A stretch of DNA of 64,000 nt from Eutypa lata (Eukaryota > Ascomycota > Sordariomycetes > Xylariales > Diatrypaceae). Shown here in pieces: positions 33,259 through 44,739 of the stretch. A program made the position numbers and the translations under genes. The stretch is from positions 2,604,001 to 2,668,000 of the forward strand of contig JAKULF010000004.1 in the NCBI GenBank assembly GCA_022661535.1, given 5' to 3'. Under the pieces are notes generated by a model, which searched no databases, was not told where the DNA came from, and was given only the letters and a program-made list of their open reading frames with translations. Within the stretch, counting starts at the first letter, position 1. Every line of letters starts with the position of its first letter.

Positions 33259-34686
33259 ATGTCGTCGCATTCAAATCCAAATTCCGGCAAGGCGGGAGTA
33301 ATCCAAGCTCCTGACGATGCCGGAACGATGGAGCAGCTTGTAAGTCCACCCGTCCAACAGGTGACCAACCAACACCTTAACAAAAACCGCTCAACTTCCG
33401 AAAAAAAGCTTACGGGTCTATTACGTTTGTTTGGAGATAAATCATGTGTTAATTACCTTGTGCTACCATGTTAGGCTCATACCATACTCGACGACTTACT
33501 GTACAACATCGTGCACGACTTATTAATCAAGGTCCACCGCGACGAGAAGATTGCCCGCGCGAACACGGCCGCCATCCGGGTCGAGAAGCTGGCTTCCGAC
33601 ACCTCAGACTCCTCCAATCCGGACGTCCGGCCCGACGTCAAAGTCGAGACCGATGCCGCGGTGTACGACGAGGGCAAGGTCTTCCTGAGGGGGAACCCGC
33701 TGGTCACAACCAAGGACATCGTCTGCCCGCGCTGCCACCTCCCGCGGCTACTCTATCCCACCGACGGCAAGGGGGCGCGGAAACCCGACCCGAGCATAAT
33801 ATACTGCAAGAAGCACCCGTACATCGACAAGCCCGGCTACGACATATACGGACAGACGTGGGTGGCGCAGGGGCCCGGCCGCGGCAAGAAGAAGAAGGAC
33901 ATGGAGAAGAAGATCGAGACGCCCCAGGACTCGCCAACACCTTCGGGCGAGGCGGGGGCTGCGGGGGCTGGGGCTGGCGGCGCCTCTTCGCGACCGCCGA
34001 ACATGCTGTCCTTCCCTTCTGCCACGTGCAGCAAGTGCAAGCGCTGCATCCTGGTGACGCGGCTCAACAACCACATGGGGTCGTGCATCGGCAACAGCGG
34101 TAGGAATGCGAGCCGCGCCGCGGCTCAGAAGATCAGCAATGGGAGCGCCAACGGGAACGGCGACGGGACGCCCCCGTCGAGCCAGAAGGGGACCCCGATG
34201 CCGGGCTCGCGGGCCGGCAGCCCCAACAAGAAGCGCGACGGCGACGAGATGGACGACGACGACTCCTCGGAGGACCCCGCGCCCAAGAAGAAGAAGCTCA
34301 AGCCTTCGGCCGCCGTGAACCCGACTAAGAAGCTGATCGTGAAGGGCAAGAGTGGCGGCGGGGCGGGCACTAAGAAGGAGAAGGTTAAGGCGAGCTCCTT
34401 GCTGAGCGTCGAGCACAAGGTCGACGACGATGATGCGGAGGGTTCGACGGTCGAGGTTGCGCCTAAGAAGAAGATCTCGAAGGGGCCGAGCCCGTCGAAG
34501 AAGCTGAAGTTGGGCGTCTCGAAACCGAATATAGCATCAGCCATGCCGAAAAATAGCGGTAAGGCGTCAACCAGCAATGGAGGGGGAGGTGGTGGTGGCG
34601 GCGGCGGCGGCGGCGGTGGTAATGGAGGCGGAGATGACGCCGAGTCAGAAAGCTCAGGGACGTTATCTTCACCGCCGGTCGTATGA
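33259..34686 (+). CDS. sgf11: SAGA-associated factor 11 (Sgf11)-like protein
   Basis: Nuclear zinc-finger subunit of the SAGA histone H2B deubiquitinase module, which binds and activates Ubp8. Model: join(33259..33339, 33475..34686), 430 aa, with a 135-nt intron. Exon 2 opens with the amphipathic helix AHTILDDLLYNIVHDLLIKV (cf. yeast Sgf11 ILNNLLTTLIQDIV), then VTTKDIVCPRCHLPRLLYPTDG and YCKKHPYIDKPGYDIYGQTW, a block typical of filamentous-fungal homologues. The Sgf11 finger follows: C-S-K-C, R, then L-N-N-H-M-G-S-C (C-x2-C-xn-H-x3-C, about residues 180-200). The long C-terminus (over 200 aa) is Lys/Ser/Gly-rich, with KKKK nuclear-localisation-like clusters and a poly-Gly run from GGT/GGC repeats near 34580-34630. 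It is far longer than yeast Sgf11 (99 aa), as usual in Pezizomycotina. Confidence 0.78.
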
Positions 34687-35516
34687 TGACGGCACCCGAG
34701 TACCGTTCCTGACCTACGAGTTATGGAACCGCCTCGTACCTATTGCAGCAACTACTAAGGGGAGGCTTCTTCTATTTCAAGCCGTCGTGCTTACTTCAGC
34801 TTTAACTTTATCATTACCGATCTGTATACCGCAACTGTTTTTGCATGGAAAGGGGTTCCGGATGGGTTTATGTTGTTTGTTTGGTTGGTTTTTTCTCGCC
34901 GTCTAGCGGCTGGGACACCCCGATTTATCCTCTGCATCACCATCATCATCATGATCATCATCATGAGGGAAAAATCGGCGTTGGGTTCTTTGTGTTTTTT
35001 TTTGTTGGTTTTGCAGACGAAATGAAACGGGAACTTGTATTTGTATATCTATCTCCATAGGGAATGCCACACCCGCACATGTGTAATGGAAAGCCTTGGC
35101 GAATGACCTTTCTATGACATGACATGAGCTACTTGTTCTGATGATGATGATGATGATGATGATATATGTGATCGCTTTGTTCAGTCCATGTTTCCTCTTC
35201 CATTTCGCTTTTGAACGCCAGAAAACGCCAGTTCTTCATGCGATGGGAACGTGACTGGACATCCGCCTAGTCGGCATTTTAAACGGTAGCAGCTATATAT
35301 ATATAAGCCAACACTATGCACCAATTCCCGTTCATATTATTCCCGAATATGCGATTCAAGACCTGAGAAGTGGATTGGGACCTTCAGGTCAACTCCTACT
35401 ACACTTCACCCAGTCTTCGATTGGATTTCTCTTCCCCCCGTCTCTCCTCGCTACCTACTACCCCCTCTCATTCACTCACTGGCTGACTTGCCCGCCTGCC
35501 CGCCCGTGACCATTCA
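34687..35516. other. Convergent intergenic region
   Basis: 3' flanks of the Sgf11-like and cyclophilin genes. Contains CATCATCATGATCATCATCATG near 34940 and a (GAT)n microsatellite at 35140-35163. No gene. Confidence 0.6.
35140..35163. repeat. (GAT)8 microsatellite
   Basis: Eight perfect GAT units in a convergent 3' spacer. Confidence 0.9.
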
Positions 35517-36114
35517 CTACTCGTCCTCCTCCTCCTCCACAACGCGCGCCCTCAAGATCTTGACCTCGTCAACGGGCCTATCCTCGGGGCCCGTCTTCAC
35601 CAGGCCGAGGCGCTTCACGACGCCCATGCCGGCCTTGACGCGGCCGAAGATGGTGTGCTTCCCGTCGAGCCAGGGGGTCGGGGCCAGCGTGAGGAAGAAC
35701 TGGGAGCCGTTCGTGTTGGGCCCGGCGTTCGCCATGCTCAGCACGCCGGCGCCCGTGTGGCGCAGCGCGGCGCCAGGGCCATCGATCTCGTCCTCGAACT
35801 TCTCCCCGTAGATGCTGCTGCCGCCGCGCCCCGTCCCCGTCGGGTCCCCCGTCTGCGCCATGAACCCCGGGATGATCCGGTGGAACACCACGTCGTTGTA
35901 GTAGCCCCGCTGCGCCAGCGTCGCGAAGTTCTTGCACGTCTTCGGCGCGTGCTGCGTGTAGAGCTCCACTGTGATGGTGCCCTGTGTACGTAGTGTTAGC
36001 AAGTGCTAACGGGTACGTGGTTGCTCTCACGTGCTTAAGAGTAGGTAGTAGAAGGGAAGGGGACTGCAGGGGAGAACCCACCATTGAGGTTTCGAGGACT
36101 ACGTCGGTGGCCAT
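35517..36114 (-). CDS. cyp1: Cyclophilin, PPIL1-type peptidyl-prolyl cis-trans isomerase
   Basis: Single-domain cyclophilin catalysing prolyl cis-trans isomerisation; the PPIL1/Cyp1 class is associated with the spliceosome. Model: complement(join(35517..35981, 36082..36114)), 165 aa, about the size of human PPIL1 (166 aa). The 33-nt first exon gives [11 protein letters not shown], joined to [19 protein letters not shown]. Active-site elements follow in order: [20 protein letters not shown] (catalytic Arg and Phe/Met), [57 protein letters not shown] and [20 protein letters not shown]. The acidic tail VEEEEDE extends past the fold. Intron 35982-36081 is GT-AG with an ACAG acceptor and CTAAC branch site. 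The assignment as PPIL1 rather than another small cyclophilin rests on the short start and the [11 protein letters not shown] loop. Confidence 0.9.
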
Positions 36115-36653
36115 CTTGAAGATTGTGTCGTCGAAGGAAGGGTGACTAACGGTAGCAGCTACTATAAAGGTAGGTAGGTGTCTACAATAGATTGGTCGGT
36201 AGTTACCTAAGCAGCTTCGACGGATGCAGGTACGAAGTATTCAGGTCTAGCGGGTTATAAGTTTCTGGCTGGAGCTTTAGCTTGGAGGGGCAGATACAGG
36301 GGATCATCCTTCTAGATATGGGTCACGTATGCACCTAGAAATGGCTTGGCATACTTCATAAATGCATAGTCTCTGACATTCATATCCGCTCATTCACAAG
36401 ATTCATGCTTATTGGCCCACTTCTTATTGTTCCTATTATCTAACTCCTCAGGGATCCATGTCACTCTCCTTGTCCTAGATGATCATGAACTTCTCAGTTG
36501 CTTGAGTCGATGTACATAGTAATTCTTGGCCATCGGTGCTTGTTGTTTTGCCTAACGATTCGAAGGATGCTCCCTATCCCCTTGTCGTCCGCTTTAAGTG
36601 CGGTGCGTAGGTGTCACCACCACGATGCTTAGCTGCCTGGCTTACTCTGAGAA
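36115..36653. other. Intergenic
   Basis: Upstream flank of the cyclophilin gene and 3' flank of the CCHC-finger gene. Nothing else recognised. Confidence 0.6.
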
Positions 36654-37439
36654 CTATCCTAAGCTGTTGTTAATGTGTTCGGAAGGGGTAGTGCCGATGG
36701 GGAATGAGAACGGTTCTTTTTCCTCCAGAGCCGCTAAAAGTCTTGTTTCCATCGCTACGAATCGGTCATCCATCGACTTCTGCAGTCTGTCGATCTTGTC
36801 GCTTATCGTCGTGAAGGAATGCTCAAGTTGGCTACAGATGTTGTCGATGTGATGACCAAGTGATTCAAGTGATTCCTCCAAGTTACGTCCGGGTTCGTCA
36901 GGTCCAACTCGCACATCTGATTCAACAGATCCATCAGGTTTTATAAATTCCGATTCAGATCTATCAAGAGTGTATGTATTATCAGAATTTTCACTGCTAT
37001 CTCGGTTGCCACTTTGAGGGCTGCCATTTCGGCTCTCGAGCTTCTTTCCTCGTCGAGACAGGCATCCCTCTCGCAGGTGTCTAAAAAGCTCGTTGCCAGA
37101 GCTGTATTGGGTGTGGCAACTGCGGCAGGTTCGAGGGCTCGAAGTAATAGGTGGTCTCGAAGTTGGGGAAGTTGTCACGCAGGTCGAATGTGATGATATG
37201 GAAGGTGATCGAGGGTGTGGGCTCCCATTATCAGGTTGGCGTGATGGTTGCGATTGCTGCACGATGGAAGTGATGACCTTCGAAAGGAATTCGAAGATAC
37301 GGTCCATCTCGTACCAAAGCACTTGTTCTTCGGTTCGATCCTGACCGAAGCGGCTCACATGTTCGAGTTCTTCCTGTGTACAGCGGAGCTTTTGGAGCTC
37401 CCGAAGTAGGTCGGATGAATCCATGTTAGATAGATCCAT
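36654..37439 (-). CDS. Hypothetical protein with CCHC-type finger and C-terminal coiled coil
   Basis: 261 aa from the ATG at 37439 (MDLSNMDSSDLLRELQKL). A short helical N-terminal part (DRIFEFLSKVITSIVQQ) is followed by a Ser/Pro-rich linker and a zinc-finger-like C-x2-C-x12-H-x4-C (Cys105, Cys108, His121, Cys126; sequence SCHTQYSSGNELFRHLREGC). A second Ser/Asp/Glu-rich stretch leads to a heptad-like segment (NLEESLESLGHHIDNICSQL, SFTTISDKIDRLQKSMDDRF). The finger resembles those found next to retrotransposon polyproteins in ascomycetes, where the spacing F-x-S-x-N-x-L-x-x-H-L is common, so a domesticated gag-like origin is conceivable. No reverse transcriptase or repeat surrounds it. Family not recognised. 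Confidence 0.55.
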   Translation of the reverse strand: MDLSNMDSSDLLRELQKLRCTQEELEHVSRFGQDRTEEQVLWYEMDRIFEFLSKVITSIVQQSQPSRQPDNGSPHPRSPSISSHSTCVTTSPTSRPPITSSPRTCRSCHTQYSSGNELFRHLREGCLSRRGKKLESRNGSPQSGNRDSSENSDNTYTLDRSESEFIKPDGSVESDVRVGPDEPGRNLEESLESLGHHIDNICSQLEHSFTTISDKIDRLQKSMDDRFVAMETRLLAALEEKEPFSFPIGTTPSEHINNSLG

Positions 37440-39527
37440 GGTGTCGCGATGACTCGGCTGAGTAAAACCTGGGCTGAAGAGCAATTGACTGATGTACAAC
37501 CACCTTTGTCTGGCTGTATAAAGATATGCGACGGGGCGCTTGTCGTACTATGTTCGGTCCTACTGGTGTATCTGGCTCCTGCTCGACGCGAGGTCTAGGT
37601 GGTGTCGATTCAAAGCTAGGTAGAACGTCGTCGAGTGATGGCTCGTATTATTAAAATGATCCACTTGATGAAATGGATGAATTATGATGGATATGATGGT
37701 ATCCGAATGACGTCGTAGGTCGTCGATTGGTGACAGAAGAAGGGTCTGCCTACCGAGAGTTCGACCTACGGCTTCCAATGGTGATGGTGTTTCCGGCACT
37801 TACTTAAATTCGGTGCTTTCCCCGCTCATGGTTTTTGCTGGTGTGATATATATCACGATCATGCATTTAGGCTAGTGGCCTTTTCCACTGGTTGGCTAAT
37901 TAGTAGAAAAGAAGAGCATGAAGGTATGCATAAAGGTATCAAGGTGTTATTGGCGTGAATCTGCGCAAATAGCGATTTGTATTTCTAAATCCCACTTCCT
38001 ATATTCACCAGGATTTCTTCAGGATGTAGGACTTTAAACTATTTATATAGAAGACAAGGAAAGTAACTTATAAAGGCTACTTAAATAGTAAGATACACGA
38101 CTAGATTCCTCAGGTAGGATAGAAGGTAGGAAATATTCCTAAGGTAATCTGTAGATTCCCTTGCTTTTGTCTAGTGTTCTTATTGTCCATAATATATATC
38201 CCTTAGGGAACCACAACAGGTCATTTCATTAGTTCTACAACCCATGGACATTTTCTTATTAAACAATGTTACTTCATCGACTTGGGTCCTTTACCATATA
38301 CGAAAATATCAGTAGAGCAGCATCATAACAAGCACACAATCATTGAACCGCCATAGACCAATAGGGTCGAGAATGAGCACCTTGTGTAACTTAACTATCA
38401 AGGCAAAAACAAAATTACAAATTCTTTAACCGTGTGGGAATCTTCAAGAACTATCGTAAAATTTGCAAGAGCCATTCATTAGCCCCCCAATGGCAAATCT
38501 ATTATAAGTCTATTATCCTCAACAAGATAAAAAACCTAGAAGCCAATTTTTATGCAATGCACATAGTTTCCTCACGGAATATTCTCATAATAGCTGCCCA
38601 GAGCCGTTAATATTTTCTTCTTTCTACTTTAAGTATGTTAGCAGAACGGGGTTGTCAATTCCCCTACGACTCGATGTCAATATAGTGCTCCCCTTTTACT
38701 TTTTATAGCCTATCTTTAGAACCCCTTATTAAACTTAGACCTGACGATGTGCTCCTATGCATTAACCCTCTAAAAGCTTTTATTATTTGGAGCTTATGAG
38801 CATGGACAATGAGAACTGCTTTATCAAACTGAACGACTGGTCTTAGTTCCCAATAATGTCCCTACAATGACGAGTGATCAACTTAGTAAGTCGGTACATA
38901 CCAAAGGCACATATGTATTTATGCATATTAAGTTATGCAATAAAACATAGTTTAGACGTTTCAGCTCGAAGGTTAATTGGCTACTGGATTGGAACACGGT
39001 TCCACATTTTAATACATGACGCACACAAAACCCATTGTCATCACTGGAGACAGATCACCACACAGTCTCAGAGTATAACAGTCAGTTCTACCCCAGCCAG
39101 CTACATCCTAAGCCGCCCGTATTGATATTATAAAATATTATTGGTGGTGGGAACCGAATTGCCCAACTGTTTGTCTATCCTTTAAACATTCAATTTTAAT
39201 CTCAAGTTGTAGCTTCCCTTTCAACCGTCGCATATCAATCTACCTGGCCTAACCAAAAGGAAGGACTGGGTGGGTGAGTACTGGCTATACATATATAATT
39301 ACTTGTTTCCGAGATCCTAACATCGTTCTAGTCTACATCCACTACGAAATTTCGCAACTGAGGATTCTCCAGGCTTGACATCGTCTACTGGAATTATTCC
39401 TTTTTGAATATCCTTACAAGAGAACTCAGGTCCAGAGAAGTTCTCAGGGCAGCGACGCAACAGGCGGCATTACCATCTGATAAGGCCATCCTATTAGGAT
39501 TGGACGTATTTCTTCATTGGTTGGAAG
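37440..39527. other. Intergenic, A+T-rich
   Basis: Two kilobases without a convincing gene. 37800-39200 is A+T-rich with scattered stops in all frames. The promoter of the signal peptide peptidase gene lies at its right end, with a short upstream frame at about 39404-39604 overlapping the real start. Confidence 0.5.
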
Positions 39528-41393
39528 ATGGCTACCAACAACTCCACCTTTCTCGACAGCACCGAGATCGTCGTGACCAACCTGACAGAAGTCGTAGCAT
39601 CTAATCAGACCTTCTCCGAGAAACTAACTAGTTTACCGGTCAAGCTGTTTGAGCATCGAGGCTTGCTTCTTCTTGAGACACGCATCGTCTTTGCCTCCCT
39701 AGCTTGCATCTACATCGGCTCCCATGCCGCTCTCCGCCGCCCCCCCTCCGCTAAGCCCAAGAGGGCCAAGGGCAAAGGCAAGGGGAAGCAGGAGGAAGAG
39801 GAGGACCAGTTCGTTCAAGGTCTGATGCCTTCGGATGCGCTCCTCTTCCCGATCATGGCCGGCACCGTCCTCGTCGGCCTCTACTACCTGATCACGTGGC
39901 TCGACGACCCGGACATCATCAACAAGATCCTCCGAGTCTACTTCTCCTTCACGTCCTTAGCGGCTATGGGAAAGCTGTTCGCTGACACCCTACATCTCTT
40001 GACTGGGTTCGTGTTCCCTACGGTCTGGGCAACTAGAGGTGGCAGGCTATATCATATCGATTCCGCGGAGAGGTGTCAGTGGTATGCCCTCGGCAACACT
40101 GATGATCGCCTGTGGAATGAAAAGAAGATTACTCCCCTTCCTGGCCCATTGTCAGAGTTAAAGCTCTCTGATGCCACGAACCGCATGCTCTGGGAGGCAC
40201 GGCACTTGCTTCTGGAACCGTGGACGGTTGACTTCTGGATCCACGGCATCGTCCGCGAGAAGTTCCAGGTCAAACTTAACGATCTGATCGGGATCGTCCT
40301 TGCTATCGGAGCCAGTTTGATATACAACAGTTTTGGCTCTACCTTTCTCTCGAACGTCATGGGTTACGCCTTCAGCTACGTCGTCCTGGTCATGCTGTCT
40401 CCCACTACGTTCACGACTGGAAGCATGGTTCTGTTTGGCCTTTTCTTCTACGACATATATATGGTTTTCTACACGTGAGTACCGTCACATTAGCTTTCCC
40501 AGACCCGTTATAATGCTAATCATGATGCCTGTCTTAGACCATACATGGTCACGGTGGCCACGAAACTCGATGTTCCCATCAAGCTAGTATTCGAAGGCCC
40601 CACTAGAGCAAGCATGCTTGGGCTCGGCGACATCGTGCTCCCCGGCATCTTCATCGCGCTCTGCCTCCGCTTCGATCACTACATGTTCTACCACCGCCAG
40701 CGGAAGCTAGTGCCAGTCGAGCTCGAGACGGAGACAGAGGCTTCCGTGACGTTGCGGGAGACGCAGCGCATCGTCGTGAAGCCCGACTATGTCAACCCGC
40801 AGGGCCAGTGGGGCGACCGGTTCTGGAGCACCAAGTTCCACCGGATCCTGTCGCCCGAGGCGACGCCGGCCCTTCGCGCCTCCGCCTTCCCTAAGACGTA
40901 CTTCCACGCGGCCCTGGCAGGCTACCTCCTAGCGATGCTGGTTACCCTCTCGATGCTGCTCGTCTTCAACCACGCCCAGCCGGCCCTGCTGTACCTGGTT
41001 CCCGGCGTTGTGGCGGCTGCGTGGCTGACGGGTGCGGCGCGGCGCGAACTCAGCGAGATGTGGACGTACACCGAGGATGGTAGTCTGGATAAGGAGGATG
41101 TGGTTGTCGAGGTCGATGGGAGCGGTGCGGTCGTCAAGGAGGTCGAAGATAAGAAGGAGAAGGAGAAGGAGAAGGAGAAGGAGAAGGAGAAGGAGAAGGA
41201 GAAGGAGAAGGAGAAGGGGAAGGACGAGGCTGAGAAGTCTGGTGCTGAGAAGGAGGAGGGGAAGGAAGGGAAGGAAGGCAAGGTAGGAGAGAAGGGGGAG
41301 ACGAAAAAGGACGCTACGTCTAAGGCGCCCAAGGCTGTCATCCATTTCTCAGTCTACCCACCATCTCCGTCTCCATCATCCGCGTCTGATTAG
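39528..41393 (+). CDS. Signal peptide peptidase (presenilin-type aspartyl protease, A22B)
   Basis: Polytopic ER membrane protease that cuts signal-peptide remnants and tail-anchored or ERAD substrates within the bilayer. Model: join(39528..40474, 40538..41393), 600 aa. Both catalytic motifs are present: YD in LFGLFFYDIYMVF (Asp309) and GxGD in MLGLGDIVLPG (Asp347), plus the PAL motif in HAQPALLYLVPG. Around nine hydrophobic segments are visible (for example LLFPIMAGTVLVGLYYLITW). N-terminal NNSTF, NLTE and NQTF look like lumenal N-glycosylation sites. The 63-nt intron falls right after the YD helix, with a GCTAAT branch site. The cytosolic C-terminus is unusual: a long (Lys-Glu)n run replaces the short KKxx-type tail of many orthologues. 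Confidence 0.93.
41155..41216 (+). repeat. (GAGAAG)n coding microsatellite
   Basis: About ten GAGAAG units encode an alternating Lys-Glu tail of the signal peptide peptidase. The period of six keeps frame whatever the copy number. Confidence 0.9.
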
Positions 41394-42981
41394 GATCAGG
41401 TTCTGCGAAATCAGTTAGATGGTAGTAGTCTATGATGCATAATAAGACGTCCATACTAGCTCTATATCATCAGCATATCAACTTTTTAAATCGTAGCGTG
41501 TGAACTCAACACGAAAAGAAGGATATCGCAGTTCAGTTTAACCATGTAATCCATAGTTAACCAACACTGCTCTCTAAGAAATGACATTTAATACCGGTGT
41601 CTTCCCGTCAACCGTTCCGGATCAGGGGTAGTGAGTGGGATGGTTACTACATCGATGATCCATCAGGAGTCCCTCACACATTCACTCTAAATAGCTATGT
41701 ATGTTTCCAGGTGTTCGGAACCGCCAACGGTTATGAAACATGCCACAAGGCTGATATTTGATGCGAAGTCTCCGGTGTCTCATACTATTTTATTATATCT
41801 ACCAATAAGATCACACCAAGTTTTCATGACCAGACGTTGGGTAAGAAAAGATAGGTCTATGAAACTTTCCAGTGCGTTAGTTAGCTCATCCCCGCGTTCT
41901 CCCGATTCTCGAATGAACCATTCTATGATCCGGGTCATCATTATGCCCAAGGTAGGTCAGTGTATATACCTAATTAGGATAAGGGAGGAGCACGAGCTAT
42001 TGAAGGCTGAGCTTGAAAGGGGTTGGTGCTAGGTATCGTGTCATCACGACGAGATGTCGGGCAATAAGACAGGCTATTATGGCCGGAGCCGATGAAGAGA
42101 AAAAAAGTTGGTCTTGAACCGTGTCCGGCGCGGCCCGAGGAGCTGGGAGCGTTCCGTATGTATGTAGAGCTTTGATAGAGTAGTAGTGTACTAGTAAGCT
42201 AATAGTAAATCAGAGACCCTCATCGGGATGCTACGTAGGTTGGCAGTTGCAAGGCTCAGCCGATCCCAGGATTCTGGAAAAGGTCACCGTACATACATAC
42301 ATAGAACAGTTTGGGGAAAGCACTTGAGCTGACAGACTTGTCATATGATCGAACCACAGCGACGGGTCTCTTAGATGACGATTCAGGTAAGAGGAGTGCT
42401 AAGTTGGGCTAGAAAAGGTAAATGACAGGCGCGTTGGCGTTATTCCTTCCGGATTCTAGCGATATGTGGGCTCCCAGTCGTCTGTTTTCGTTCCTTAATT
42501 AGCGATGATTTTGCGCTAAAACAGACCGCTGCGGCGCGCTGCGAAGGGGCCTGGCAGCCCTGGTCGACCCTGGTTCCGCCCGATCGGAGGTGCCCGCGAT
42601 CATCGTCGCCCCATCATATCACCACCAGCGACCGGGGATCGCACCATGCTGCGAAGCTTCACGCCAGCTAGTTAGCGATGAAATTGCCAGAGTGTTCTCG
42701 AGTCGCGCTTTTGGATGATGGGAAAACAGGATTTATATTGCGGCTCGAAACCTGCTTTCTGTGATACTCGAAATGTCTCGCCATCAGCTTCATCACAGAG
42801 TAGTATCACAAAGCATCTCATCGCATCGCATCACACTCAACACACACACACATACAAACGAACCTAATTCGCCTTTTTTTTTGGTTGCACTTTTCGTATA
42901 TTGCTGCTACCAATCTACTAAGCAAATAATACCATCTTATTTTTATAGTCATACACTATCACAAAACAACAACCCGACAAA
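41394..42981. other. Intergenic
   Basis: 3' flank of signal peptide peptidase, then ordinary DNA with frequent GTATGTA motifs and a G+C-richer patch near 42520-42660. The right end, with CACACACACATAC and a CACAAAACAACAACCCGACAAA leader, precedes the next gene. No other gene recognised. Confidence 0.5.
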
Positions 42982-43388
42982 ATGGTTAACTCATCACCAC
43001 GGATGTACGCCGCTCTCAGCAGCCCGTCCCACCTGTCCAGCCTGAACAAGGTTGCAGCGACCAAGTCACCAAAATTGATGCCGGCAGCCATTACAGTAGT
43101 AGCTGGTAAGTCGAGTAGTCGCACTGCATTTGCATTTGCATTTGCATTGCATTTGTATGCCCCGATATTTTGAATCATCAGCATGGTACTAACACTTTTT
43201 ATTCGGCGATAGTCTCCAGCGTGGTCTACTATGTCCAACGCCAGCTCGCGAGAGAGAAGCACGAGTTCGACGGCTTCTTTGCCCAGAAGCACAACCTAGC
43301 CGAGCAGCTCCTGCAGGAGGACAACAAGAAGATCTTGCACGAGGTCAACGAAGGCCAGAAGAACCTTCTCAACATCCTCGGCAAATAA
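42982..43388 (+). CDS. Small single-span membrane protein
   Basis: Model: join(42982..43105, 43213..43388), 99 aa. A Ser/Lys-rich, slightly basic N-terminus (MVNSSPRMYAALSSPSHLS) precedes one hydrophobic helix built across the intron (LMPAAITVVAVSSVVYYV, about residues 33-50), then a charged helical tail (QLAREKHEFDGFFAQKHNLA, LQEDNKKILHEVNEGQKNLL). The splice (GTAAGT, GATAG) restores an uninterrupted helix, which supports the model. Size and layout resemble small mitochondrial inner-membrane accessory proteins, but I recognise no family, so that location is inference. The 5' leader is A/C-rich and typical of well-expressed fungal genes. A (CATTTG)n repeat lies inside the intron. Confidence 0.65.
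43129..43157. repeat. (TTTGCA)n intronic repeat
   Basis: Imperfect six-base tandem array inside the intron of the 99-aa membrane protein gene. Confidence 0.75.
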
Positions 43389-44739
43389 ATTTTGATGAAA
43401 GAAATCATCCATCATCGTGGAGGGAGGTCATTTTTTTTTTAGTATGCGGTTGTGTTCAAGCCCCAAGGAGAGATATACCCTACCTATATACCACGTACTC
43501 GGTGGCGGCGTTTTTGAAGGTTTTCATTTGTTCTCACATATTAACATCATGATCGGGAGGGAGAAACATCCCTGGATATACATAGACTGAGAAAAGTCTT
43601 TGTTTGTGGGCACCGGCGTTGTGGCCATAACTTGTACATAGTTCCAAAGAACTCGTCATGATAGAGTTTGACCAATTTTAAAATAATACTTCCAATATTC
43701 TTGTGTTTTCTCTGACGCTGATTTGTGTCATCTCGGGCTCTTTGACGGCATGGACCCCGTCACGGGCGTCTACAGGTGGCTTTCCTAATCGGCCCAAGAC
43801 GAAAGAAAGCCACGGTAGATAAATGAGATAGGCGATGATTAGCTCTGTAGCTCATGAAAGAACTAAATATACATCATTAGCATTTTGGGAACTCTGTAGT
43901 TAATTATATAATCAATTGAGTCTTAGCATTCTTGTAGTCAGAAAAGGGGTTATCGACAGAATAAAAAGGAGAGGGCAAAAAGAAGATATGCTATTACAAG
44001 GAATATTCATAGATACCTACATAGATATGTGAGGTAATAATAAAAGGGTCTTTCTTATCTTCAAAGATAGTGGAAGATCGACTAAGCTATGTATTACCGC
44101 CAGTGGATAAAATAGCCCTGCTAGCTCCAACTTAAGGAGGAAGCTCTCTCAGCTTTGATGCGAATCCCCCGCGACATGGCTTGAAGGCTGCATGCTCGCT
44201 GCTGATAAGTACGTACGTACGTACGTACGGGGAGCCCGTCCAACCAGTATCAGTACGTTGCATGCATGATTGACTAGGGATTCTCTATCCGTAGCTACCT
44301 AGTAGATAGATAGATAGCCAGAGGTAAAGATAAAAGAAGATTTATTATATCTATGATACGTTCATAATAAGGCGTGTGTAACCCTAAAGGATTGCGCGCG
44401 TTGCGATAGCTTCTCTCCCGTGCGCGACCAAAACATTGCAGACGACAATTGACTAGGCAATTGATATTATTAACCTTTTAGGCACGAGTCGCTTTTGTTC
44501 GAGTTACTACGCGGTCCAATCGCCTGCATATCTGACTCAGTCGTGCGCGATACCAAACCAGTCAGTCGATCGATTCATGAGCGCGACGCGCGACGACTAA
44601 CGTTAAGTTAGGTATCTAGGTATTGACACTCCGCCCACGGCGACAACAGCAGCAGCAACAACAGATATCAGCGACGCCGATTTTCTGTTATCTAAATAAT
44701 ACTGAACTGAAAGAAGAAGAAGAAAAGGGGGGAGGAAAC
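43389..44739. other. Intergenic
   Basis: 3' flank of the 99-aa gene and promoter of the APC permease. Holds a (GTAC)n run at 44209-44229 and (GATA)n at about 44300-44316. An AAGAAGAAGAAGAAAAGG purine run lies just before the permease ATG. No gene recognised. Confidence 0.55.
44209..44229. repeat. (GTAC)5 palindromic microsatellite
   Basis: Five GTAC units, self-complementary at every register, in the permease promoter region. Confidence 0.85.

Noticed and set aside
33748..34416. 222-codon minus frame opposite the Sgf11-like gene
   Set aside because: Leu/Arg-rich antisense shadow of a GC-rich exon.
37560..37799. 79-codon minus frame upstream of the CCHC-finger gene
   Set aside because: Begins with a non-ATG codon and has low-complexity His/Ser/Ile content; most likely untranslated flank.
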